Below the pieces are notes generated by a model. That model was not told the origin of the DNA. It saw only the letters and a list, made by a program, of their open reading frames with translations, and did no database searches. Below are positions 44,341 through 52,064 of a DNA stretch of 64,000 nt, piece after piece. The position numbers were made by a program, and so were the translations under genes. Source of the stretch: a virus; IMG/VR virus record IMGVR_UViG_3300020450_000010, positions 60,716-124,715 of that record. One strand, given 5' to 3'. Numbering within the stretch: the stretch's first letter is position 1; each line of letters starts with the position of its first letter.

Positions 44341-46770
44341 GCTCTCAACAAACTAACAGCAGATGCACTAGTAGACGGCACACTTGATGCTGATGCTATT
44401 GGTACTGCTAGTGTAACACATCAAAAATTACATTCAAATATTATTAGTGGACAAACTGCAATTGGTACAGTTGATGCTAGTAACGACTTGCTATTAATTT
44501 ATGATAATAATGCAACCAGTTTGAAAAAAGTACCAGTATCAAGTGTAGGTGCTACAAATACCGATTCAATCACAGAAGGTAGTTCTAATCTATACTATAC
44601 AAATGCTAGGGCAGATGCAAGAGCTCAATTAAAAATAGATGCATTAGTTGACAGTGCTCCTGGTGCTCTTAACACATTAAATGAACTGGCGGCGGCATTG
44701 GGAGATGACGCAAATTTCTCTACCACCGTGACTAATAGTATAGCAACTAAACTACCACTAGCTGGTGGTACAATGAGCGGGGATATTGATGGCAACGGAA
44801 ATAAAGTCCTATTTGCAAATGTATACGCTCAATTAGCTGATTTACCAAGTGCGAGCACCTATCACGGAATGTTTGCTCATGTTCATGCTACCAACGCGGC
44901 TTATTATGCACATGCAGGTGCATGGGTACAATTAGCAGATAATAGTAATGTATTGCAACTTTCGGGTGGAACACTTACAGGCAATTTACAATTTGCTGGA
45001 GGAGGAACCGTAAGTTCAAACGGTGCATCCGACACAGTTGTTTTGTCAGGTTCTACGGCAGTAAACCTCGGAGGTAATATAACTTTACATGGACAAAGTC
45101 ATAGTAATGCAAGCCAGATATTCTTTAAAAATGGTTCAACTAATGCAATGACAATTGCAGGTGGTAAGGTTGGTATTGGTACAGCGAGTCCAAGTGCTCC
45201 TTTAGATGTAGTTGTTAATAATACTGTATATGTAGGAGAATTTATACAGCAAAATACTTCCAATGGAGATGGTGTACTTATACAGGTAGGTAGTACAGCG
45301 GCGGCTGACTATGCTTTAACAGTAAGGTCAGATGCTGGTAACACTTCTGTGTTGGCGGCTAAAGCAGATGGTAATGTTGGTATTGGAACTTTTACTCCTT
45401 CTTATAAACTGCATTCAGAAACATCAAGCGGTACAGATTATGCTGGATATTTTCGCAATACATCAGGTTCTGGAAATAGTACATCTTTGATTGCAAGAGG
45501 TGGCGCAAACAATACATCAGCTAACTTTCAAGTGCAAGACTATAATGGAAACGCTGATTTTACAGTGACTGGTGTAGGTAAGGTTGGTATTGGTAATACT
45601 GATCCAGGGCAACTCTTAGAAGTGACAGGATCAGGTGCTACAATAAGAGTTGAAAGTACAGACAACAATCCACAAGGTATTGAGTTTTATCAAACCAATA
45701 CTAAAAATGCAAGCATCATGTGGGGACAAGGTAATGCAAATTTAGAGATTAGAAATTTTAGAAATGATCAAAATGCTAATCATCTTTATGCTAACATTGA
45801 TTTTTTCACTGGTGGATCAAATGCAACTAGTCCAAATTACAATCCTGAACTAAGAATGAGAATTACAGATGACGGCACAATAGGAATAGGAGACTCAGAT
45901 CCTAAAGAAATGTTGGTTGTTACAGGCGGTGGAGCAGGACATGGATTATTACTAGGAGTCGTAGACACAGGCGGAAGTCAACCAACAGTTGGTACAGCTT
46001 TAGCAAGTATAGGATTCAAACACTACACAAGTGGGGCGACAAATAATAATGCTGACGCTAAAATTGATGCTGTGGTAGATTTATCAGATCATTCAGGTAC
46101 ATCAGCTGGTACAGCCCTGAGATTTTATACAAAACCTACAAGTACTGGTCCAGGAAGTGCTCCTACAGAAGCAGTAAAAATTACAGAAAATAAAAAGATT
46201 ATTCAAAATGGTGGCGGATATTATGCCGCACTCCATAACTCATCATCAGCTGGTTTTTATGGTGATGGAATTGGATTTGCAATGGGACCTGCATTTAGAA
46301 GTTCTAATTATTATTATGGTAATTCAACAGGTAGTTTTGATTTTGTGACAATGTATGCTAGTGGACATTGGGGAACAGGACATGAAGGATATCTTTGGCT
46401 TATCACAACATACTACAATCCAGGACATAGACTATATCACTTTGTACAACACAGAGGTGGACACATTACACTTAGTTTGATACATACCAGAGGTGAAAAT
46501 GGAGGTTGTACAGCATCAACTGTAACCAATACTTCAGGTGGAAATCACAGTGGACAAAGTGTAGCACAAAGCAGTATAAGAATTAGCAGTGGATTTACAT
46601 ATGAAAATCACTATGCGGTACTGCAATTCAATCATTCAGGAGCTTCAACTAGAGTATATGATAGTTCTAGTACTGCTTCGAATGTACAAACCAATGCTTA
46701 TTCAAATGGTAGTACTGTACACTTTCTATCAATGGGTGTACAAGGATATCCAGGGAGGGCTACAGCATAA
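44338..46770 (+). CDS. Tail fibre protein, cassette 1
   Basis: 810 residues. N-terminus MALNKLTADALVDGTLDADA, then NLYYTNARADARA, the APGALNTLNELAAALGDDAN module, the FANVYAQLADLPSASTYHGM module, and a shaft of VGIGT/VGIGN-x-P repeats from about residue 280 to 530. The last 200 residues are a unique tip rich in Gly, His, Tyr and Ser (GHEGYLWLITTYYNPGHRLY and following). No S74 chaperone motif is seen. The stop overlaps the start of a small gene as TAATG. It has its own late promoter. It is likely one of several alternative or co-assembled host-recognition fibres. Confidence 0.8.
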   Translation: MALNKLTADALVDGTLDADAIGTASVTHQKLHSNIISGQTAIGTVDASNDLLLIYDNNATSLKKVPVSSVGATNTDSITEGSSNLYYTNARADARAQLKIDALVDSAPGALNTLNELAAALGDDANFSTTVTNSIATKLPLAGGTMSGDIDGNGNKVLFANVYAQLADLPSASTYHGMFAHVHATNAAYYAHAGAWVQLADNSNVLQLSGGTLTGNLQFAGGGTVSSNGASDTVVLSGSTAVNLGGNITLHGQSHSNASQIFFKNGSTNAMTIAGGKVGIGTASPSAPLDVVVNNTVYVGEFIQQNTSNGDGVLIQVGSTAAADYALTVRSDAGNTSVLAAKADGNVGIGTFTPSYKLHSETSSGTDYAGYFRNTSGSGNSTSLIARGGANNTSANFQVQDYNGNADFTVTGVGKVGIGNTDPGQLLEVTGSGATIRVESTDNNPQGIEFYQTNTKNASIMWGQGNANLEIRNFRNDQNANHLYANIDFFTGGSNATSPNYNPELRMRITDDGTIGIGDSDPKEMLVVTGGGAGHGLLLGVVDTGGSQPTVGTALASIGFKHYTSGATNNNADAKIDAVVDLSDHSGTSAGTALRFYTKPTSTGPGSAPTEAVKITENKKIIQNGGGYYAALHNSSSAGFYGDGIGFAMGPAFRSSNYYYGNSTGSFDFVTMYASGHWGTGHEGYLWLITTYYNPGHRLYHFVQHRGGHITLSLIHTRGENGGCTASTVTNTSGGNHSGQSVAQSSIRISSGFTYENHYAVLQFNHSGASTRVYDSSSTASNVQTNAYSNGSTVHFLSMGVQGYPGRATA

Positions 46771-46997
46771 TGGAAAAAACAGTTTGGTTTTTTATTGATA
46801 GTGATGATAAAATGATACTTGCTTGTGACAGTTCTGATGGTTGTACACAAGAGTATGCAAAGAGAATTGAATACAACTATACAAAAGATTGTGTAGCTTT
46901 TGATTATATCGACGGATCTCCATATGGATATACAAATCAAGAGATGATAGATAGAATAGTAAGTGGTGAGTTAGTAGTGGAAGACTATGATCCATAA
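46770..46997 (+). CDS. Small acidic protein of cassette 1
   Basis: 75 residues, acidic, with two Cys (ILACDSSDGCTQ) and an aromatic segment (FDYIDGSPYGYTNQEM), ending VVEDYDP. Start coupled by TAATG to the fibre. It lacks the DW-x-YRQALRD pattern of the chaperones in later cassettes, so it is either another type of assembly factor or a small virion protein. The late promoter of the next cassette overlaps its stop codon. Confidence 0.6.
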   Translation: MEKTVWFFIDSDDKMILACDSSDGCTQEYAKRIEYNYTKDCVAFDYIDGSPYGYTNQEMIDRIVSGELVVEDYDP

Positions 46998-47000
46998 ATA
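46993..47000 (+). promoter_or_regulatory. Late promoter of cassette 2
   Basis: CATAAATA covering the TAA of the preceding gene, 18 bases before the ATG at 47019; AGGAAG serves as ribosome-binding site. It lacks the longer conserved block seen at other cassettes. Confidence 0.75.
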
Positions 47001-47018
47001 TTATGAACAGGAAGTTTT

Positions 47019-48725
47019 ATGTCAACTCTTAAGATAGAACATATTGCAAATATAGCAAACAGTGGACCTGACATCAGTATTGATACCAACGGTCACCTCA
47101 ACATTGTAAATGGAAGTTTACAAATGGGCGGTACCACCATGTTGGATACCAGTGACACAACACTTAAAAATGTAAGCAAAATAGGTATTGGTACTGCTAG
47201 TCCTGGATACAAATTACAAGTAGATCATGGAACTACGGCACAATATGCTAGTTCTATTAGAAACACAGCAGACAATTTACAATTACTGTTAGGAACTACA
47301 ACTGGCGGTTTGCTAAACATACAAGGTAAAACAATTAATTCAAATGCGGTTTATCAAATTTCATTACAATCTGAAGGAGGTAACGTTGGTATTGGAACTA
47401 CAACTACAGGTGCAAGAAAAGTCAGAATAGTTGGCAGTTCATCTGCTTATCCATTAGCACTTGATAGTACTGATACAGATTATCAGTTAGAATTTCAAAA
47501 AAATGGAACTTCTGAATGGTGGATTGCGGCAAGTGCTAGCAGTTTTAAAATACATGAAAACGGAGTAGGTGATAAACTAACTATACTATCAGGTGGCAAT
47601 GTTGGCATTGGTGTAACTAATCCGAGTGCTTATTACTCCAAGGATTTGGTTCTCGGTGCTGTTGATGAAGGAGGTATGACATTTGTTTCTGATCCTGCAC
47701 ACAGAGCTTATATTATGTTTGCAGATGGTGCTAGTGGCGGAAACGAAAGATACAGAGGACAAATTAGTTATGATCATGCAAATGATCAAATGTCTTTTAC
47801 TACAGCGGCAAGCACTGCCGTAACAATTGATAGCTCCGGTGATATTGGAGTGGGGGTTGTTCCGTATGCTAATGCAAGACTAACCATTGGTGGTGGTGAT
47901 GGCGGTGGATATCCAGCTGTATTAATGTATGATAATAATAACTCTAGTGGTGCTGAATTCTTTATGCTTGCCACAGACACAAATTGGGTAGCTGGCTCTA
48001 ATAAATTTATTATGGGACATGGCGCACCTTCTAGTGGTAATACTGATGTTACTATAGATAGTAATGGTTATGTTGGAATCAATACCACAAGTCCACAAAG
48101 AGCGTTACACATACATGATCATTCCGCAACTGGTTTACATATTACTAATACACAAAGTGGTGCTGGTGCTAATGATGGTTTTAGTCAATATATCAGAGAT
48201 GACAACCAAGCTACTGAATTAATGGTAAGAGAAAATAGCTATTTGGGTTTTGGAACCAATAATACACTACGAGCTAAAATTTTAAGTTCAGGTGAACTCT
48301 TTTGGCCTGAAATTAGTAATAGAGGAGATCTAACATTTCCTATTTGTAGTATCAGTAATAATGGTAGTGGTGGTCAATACTTACATGCACAGTTTCAATC
48401 ATATGGCGGAGTTATGTTACACATAAGTTTCAAAGGTTATGATTACACTGCAAATATTAAGAGTGGAAGTGGTGGAACATATGTTTATAACACAGCAGGT
48501 CAACAAGTAGGATATAGCAGAGCGTTTAGTGGAGATTGTGTAGAAGTATATCAAACCACAACAAATAGAGTTGAACTGGTGATTAACACAGGCGGAAGTG
48601 CTACTGGTAACAGATGGGGAAGCATGGTTTTCTTCGGAGGAACAGATACAATTACCGGTGATACTCCACTTACACTAGTGCAATACGGTTGGAATGGTAG
48701 CACATCAAGGATGTTTAGCTCATGA
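47019..48725 (+). CDS. Tail fibre protein, cassette 2
   Basis: 568 residues. Begins MSTLKIEHIANIANSGPDIS, followed by a shaft with IGIGTASPGYKLQV, VGIGTTTTGARKV, VGIGVTNPSAYY and VGINTTSPQRALHI repeats through about residue 365. The last 150 residues (from about LFWPEISNRGDLTFPICSIS) form a unique beta tip with GYDYTANIKSGSGGTYVYNT. The stop overlaps the next gene as ATGA. Same design as its neighbours: constant-type shaft, variable tip, small partner. Confidence 0.8.
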   Translation: MSTLKIEHIANIANSGPDISIDTNGHLNIVNGSLQMGGTTMLDTSDTTLKNVSKIGIGTASPGYKLQVDHGTTAQYASSIRNTADNLQLLLGTTTGGLLNIQGKTINSNAVYQISLQSEGGNVGIGTTTTGARKVRIVGSSSAYPLALDSTDTDYQLEFQKNGTSEWWIAASASSFKIHENGVGDKLTILSGGNVGIGVTNPSAYYSKDLVLGAVDEGGMTFVSDPAHRAYIMFADGASGGNERYRGQISYDHANDQMSFTTAASTAVTIDSSGDIGVGVVPYANARLTIGGGDGGGYPAVLMYDNNNSSGAEFFMLATDTNWVAGSNKFIMGHGAPSSGNTDVTIDSNGYVGINTTSPQRALHIHDHSATGLHITNTQSGAGANDGFSQYIRDDNQATELMVRENSYLGFGTNNTLRAKILSSGELFWPEISNRGDLTFPICSISNNGSGGQYLHAQFQSYGGVMLHISFKGYDYTANIKSGSGGTYVYNTAGQQVGYSRAFSGDCVEVYQTTTNRVELVINTGGSATGNRWGSMVFFGGTDTITGDTPLTLVQYGWNGSTSRMFSS

Positions 48726-49018
48726 CAAAAATGGTTACAAAAGCAGATGGCACAGTCAAGTATGTTGAAGATGCATTTTTAGACAGTGTTGTAGAAGAAA
48801 CTGATACTGTACAAGACATGCCTGTATTAGAACGCAGAGAACCTACAGCAGAAGAAATTGCTAATAATTTAGTAGCAGGTGATAATATCCGAGCTAGAAA
48901 ATATCTAGCAGATACAGATTGGTATGTAACTAGAAAAGCAGAAACAGGCAAAGATATACCAGATGATATCTTAACCAAAAGACAAGAAGCTAGAGAGAAA
49001 GTCAAGGCTATTGACTAA
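48722..49018 (+). CDS. Tail-fibre assembly chaperone-like protein, cassette 2
   Basis: 98 residues. The C-terminal half, NIRARKYLADTDWYVTRKAE with RQEAREK after a short gap, resembles the tail assembly chaperone pattern (R-x-x-L-x-x-TDW ... RQ-x-x-R) seen more fully in the proteins at 51724, 56455 and 58409. It lacks their VVWPTPPS ending. The start overlaps the fibre stop as ATGA; a second ATG lies three codons in. It probably helps the preceding fibre fold or trimerise. Confidence 0.62.
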   Translation: MTKMVTKADGTVKYVEDAFLDSVVEETDTVQDMPVLERREPTAEEIANNLVAGDNIRARKYLADTDWYVTRKAETGKDIPDDILTKRQEAREKVKAID

Positions 49019-49053
49019 ACATAAATATGTATAGCAAATAGGGATATATTATG
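49015..49053 (+). promoter_or_regulatory. Cassette promoter block (copy 2, diverged)
   Basis: CATAAATA at 49020-49027, then TGTATAGCAAATAGGGATAT before the ATG at 49051. The first half matches the other blocks exactly; the second half has several changes. Confidence 0.8.
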
Positions 49054-51189
49054 CCGTACATTGGACAAGGTCTTACTGAGGGTAGACGTAGAGCTCATAA
49101 TTTTGTAGCAACAGCAGGTCAGACTACATTTTCAGCAACGTATGATGCTGGATTCATAGATGTATATCAAAATGGTATTTTGCTTACTGCAAGTGATTAT
49201 ACAGCTACCAATGGTAACACAGTTGTATTGGGTGTTGGTGCTAGTGCTAATGATGAAATAACAATTATTGCACATCAAATCTTCAGTATTAGTGATACAG
49301 TTAGTGCGGGTCAAGGTGGCTCATTTGGTGGCGCTATAGATGTAACAGGCAATATAACAACCACAGGTAGTTTACAAGGTCCAAGCAGTTTTACAATAGA
49401 TCCTGCAACTCACGGTGATAACACAGGTACAGTAGTCATAGCAGGTGACTTGACGGTAAATGGTACTACTACAACAATTAATTCAACAACACTTACAGTA
49501 GACGACAAAAATATTATCATAGCAAGTGGTACTTCAAATAGCAGTACAGCAGATGGCAGTGGCTTAACAATTGATTTAGGCAGTGATGGTACAGCAACTA
49601 TGGTGTATACACATGCAACAACTAGTTTTGATTTTAATAAAGCCATAAAAGCAGATTTACTCAGTGTTGCTCGTGGCTCTGGCAGTCAAATGATTATCAG
49701 TAATACAAATAGTTCAGGAATACAAATTAAAGGTAATTGGATTAGATTACAAAAACCAGGTACTAATACTGATATGATTGTAGCAAAACCTGACGGGGAA
49801 GTTGAACTATATCACAGCGGAAGTCAAAAATTAGAAACTACTTCTACTGGAGTCACTGTTACTGGAAATTTACTTAATTCAGCCGCGACTCAAGGAAATG
49901 CTTTTGTAGCCAATACATCAAGTACATGGAACGCACTAGAAATATTTCAAGATAGAGGTGTTGCAAACAGTGCATCAGGCATAGCCTTTCGATCACAATC
50001 TGGAACTGCACCTGCTGGAATTGTTAGTGTAGCTTTGAACACAACAGGCGGAAGAGAAGAGCTAGCATTTTTAACAAGTATTGGTAATGTTACTAATGAA
50101 CGTATGCGTATTGATGAATCAGGCAATATTGGTATTGGTACAAATAGTCCTGCCGGTATACACAGTCTGGCTAAAGTTTTAGAAATATCTGGTGGAGATG
50201 GCGGCGACCTTATCATAGGAAATAATGCTTCTTCAAATATCGGAGCAGGTGCTCATATAGGGGCAATAGCTTTTAAAAACATAGATTCAAGCACTGGTAG
50301 TGTTCCGCACTATGCAGGAATAAGAAGTGAAGCAGTAGATACAAGCGGAAACATGGATCTTCGTTTTTATACAGGTACAGCAAATTTAGAAGCTGATACT
50401 CCTCAAGTATATGTGTCAACTGGTGGTCATGTAGGCATTGGTACAACTAATCCTGGAGGTACTCTTGAAGTCACCGGCAGTTCTTTTACCAATGATGATG
50501 CTATCAGAGCAATGAAGACAGGTGAATCATCATTTGGAATACAACCAAGAGATGACGGACTTGTAAGATTTTTAGTTAACCGAATAGATAGTGGTGGTAC
50601 ACATGGTAGTTATCAATTCAATACTAGAGATGGAGGAACAACCCTAACTAGGATGTCAATTGATAACTCTGGTAATTTTCTAATTGGTGACATTACTGCT
50701 CAACCATCAGGCAGTACTGGTGGTTCAGCGTTTATGAACTCTAGTCATGGTCGCAGAAATCTTTGGTTAGCAATGACTACAACCGCTGATAATTCTCTTG
50801 TAATCTTTGCTAATCCCAATGGCATTGTAGGGCAAATTAGAACTAGCGGATCAGGTACAACTTATGTCACTTCATCAGACAGACGATTAAAAGAAAATAT
50901 AATACCAATACAAGATGCTACTGAAAAGATATTGGCTATGAATCCTGTTTCACATACTTGGATAAAGGACAAAACTGCACCCGCACAACATGGTTTTATT
51001 GCACAAGAAATGCAATCTATTGTTCCTGAAGCTGTAAGCGGAGATGCAGACGGTGAAGAAATGATGCAGATGGATTATGGTAGACTTACACCTGTAATTG
51101 TTAAATCGCTACAAGATGCATTAAAAGAAATATCAAGTTTGAAACAACAGATAAGTAAATTAGAGGAAAAAATAAATGTCACTAAGTGA
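49051..51189 (+). CDS. Tail fibre with C-terminal S74 intramolecular chaperone, cassette 3
   Basis: 712 residues. N-terminus MPYIGQGLTEGRRRAHNFVA with a QTTFSATYDAGFIDVYQNGI beta domain that also opens the last fibre in the window. Then the IDPATHGDNTGTVVIAGDL block and a shaft with IGIGTNSPAGIHSL and VGIGTTNPGGTLEV repeats. Residues about 607-712 are a peptidase S74 (endosialidase-type chaperone) domain: S608-S-D-R-R-L-K614-E-N, then HGFIAQEMQSIVPEAV, ending in a coiled coil (LKQQISKLEEKIN). The domain folds the trimer and then cuts itself off, by family knowledge before the conserved Ser. The next gene starts 14 bases inside its end. Confidence 0.9.
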   Translation: MPYIGQGLTEGRRRAHNFVATAGQTTFSATYDAGFIDVYQNGILLTASDYTATNGNTVVLGVGASANDEITIIAHQIFSISDTVSAGQGGSFGGAIDVTGNITTTGSLQGPSSFTIDPATHGDNTGTVVIAGDLTVNGTTTTINSTTLTVDDKNIIIASGTSNSSTADGSGLTIDLGSDGTATMVYTHATTSFDFNKAIKADLLSVARGSGSQMIISNTNSSGIQIKGNWIRLQKPGTNTDMIVAKPDGEVELYHSGSQKLETTSTGVTVTGNLLNSAATQGNAFVANTSSTWNALEIFQDRGVANSASGIAFRSQSGTAPAGIVSVALNTTGGREELAFLTSIGNVTNERMRIDESGNIGIGTNSPAGIHSLAKVLEISGGDGGDLIIGNNASSNIGAGAHIGAIAFKNIDSSTGSVPHYAGIRSEAVDTSGNMDLRFYTGTANLEADTPQVYVSTGGHVGIGTTNPGGTLEVTGSSFTNDDAIRAMKTGESSFGIQPRDDGLVRFLVNRIDSGGTHGSYQFNTRDGGTTLTRMSIDNSGNFLIGDITAQPSGSTGGSAFMNSSHGRRNLWLAMTTTADNSLVIFANPNGIVGQIRTSGSGTTYVTSSDRRLKENIIPIQDATEKILAMNPVSHTWIKDKTAPAQHGFIAQEMQSIVPEAVSGDADGEEMMQMDYGRLTPVIVKSLQDALKEISSLKQQISKLEEKINVTK

Positions 51190-51724
51190 TTACAAAGTTG
51201 GACAATATGGTGGATATTATGACCATAGCGATTTAGCGAGTGCAAATCCTGTCCAAGGTTTTCCATTTCAACACACTCTTAATTTGTACACTTACCACGC
51301 AGGAGGAGGTAGCTACTATGCAAGGACTTGCAAACTTTGTAAATTCTCACCTAATCAAGGTCAGGAGCAACTTTATTCAGCAACCATTATTCGAAAAGGT
51401 GATTTAAATTATACCAATCAATATGCAGTTCTTGATGTATACATTGGTATCTGGTCCAGTCAATCTGGTAATTATAATTTTAATTGTAACGAAAGATTTG
51501 GTAATTCCGCAAATACATCAAGATTTGCTTTTGATTCAGATGGACAAGTTTGGTTTCATAATGATGGATTATGGTCACAATGGACTACTATCGTAGTTCA
51601 TAAGGTTCAAAATATAAGTTTTGCAGGGACAGGAGAATCACGTACTTATCATGACCATAGTAGCACATATCATAGTGTAGCTAGTGGTGCTAATCATCAA
51701 AGGGAATCAACTTGGGGTAGTTAA
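51176..51724 (+). CDS. Free-standing fibre-tip-like protein, cassette 3
   Basis: 182 residues. It overlaps the end of the S74 fibre by 14 bases in another frame. There is no shaft repeat; the whole chain has the Gly/Tyr/Ser/Asn/His-rich beta composition of the unique tips on other fibres here (FQHTLNLYTYHAGGGSYYAR; YHDHSSTYHSVASGANHQRE). Four Cys (CKLCKF, FNCNERF among others) are present. Because the upstream fibre loses its own C-terminus by self-cleavage, this protein could be a separate adhesin that caps the trimmed shaft. That is inference from order and composition. Confidence 0.62.
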   Translation: MSLSDYKVGQYGGYYDHSDLASANPVQGFPFQHTLNLYTYHAGGGSYYARTCKLCKFSPNQGQEQLYSATIIRKGDLNYTNQYAVLDVYIGIWSSQSGNYNFNCNERFGNSANTSRFAFDSDGQVWFHNDGLWSQWTTIVVHKVQNISFAGTGESRTYHDHSSTYHSVASGANHQRESTWGS

Positions 51725-52029
51725 TGGCAGAACAAAATTACACAGAAGAAGAAATAAAACTTACAATGATTGCACATGATTGTACAAGAGAAGAAGCAAT
51801 ATCTACGCATTGTGCAAGTGTACGAGCATCTCGTGAAGAACAAAGACCAATATTAGAGTTGCAACAACTTAGAGAAGTAAGAAATCGTATGATTACGCAA
51901 ACAGATTGGTGGGCAGGCGCCGATTTGACTATGACTCAAGAACAAAAAGACTATCGGCAAGCTCTTCGTGATATTACAAAAACGTATAAGTCAGTAAGAG
52001 ATGTAGTCTGGCCCACACCGCCTAGCTAA
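51724..52029 (+). CDS. Tail-fibre assembly chaperone, cassette 3
   Basis: 101 residues, start overlapping the previous stop as TAATG. C-terminal pattern LREVRNRMITQTDWWAGADL, then YRQALRDITKTYKSVRDVVW and PTPPS, is that of the phage tail assembly chaperone family, in which an R-x-x-L-x-x-TDW helix is followed by YRQALRD and a WP-x-x-P end. These proteins help fibres fold and are not part of the virion. Its last codons run into the repeated promoter block of the next cassette. Confidence 0.82.
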   Translation: MAEQNYTEEEIKLTMIAHDCTREEAISTHCASVRASREEQRPILELQQLREVRNRMITQTDWWAGADLTMTQEQKDYRQALRDITKTYKSVRDVVWPTPPS

Positions 52030-52064
52030 ACATAAATATGTATAACAGATAAGGTATACATATG
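52026..52064 (+). promoter_or_regulatory. Cassette promoter block (copy 3)
   Basis: CATAAATA at 52031-52038, AGATAAGG as likely ribosome-binding region, GTATACATATG at the start of the next fibre. Identical to the copy at 54605 over about 38 bases. Confidence 0.88.
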
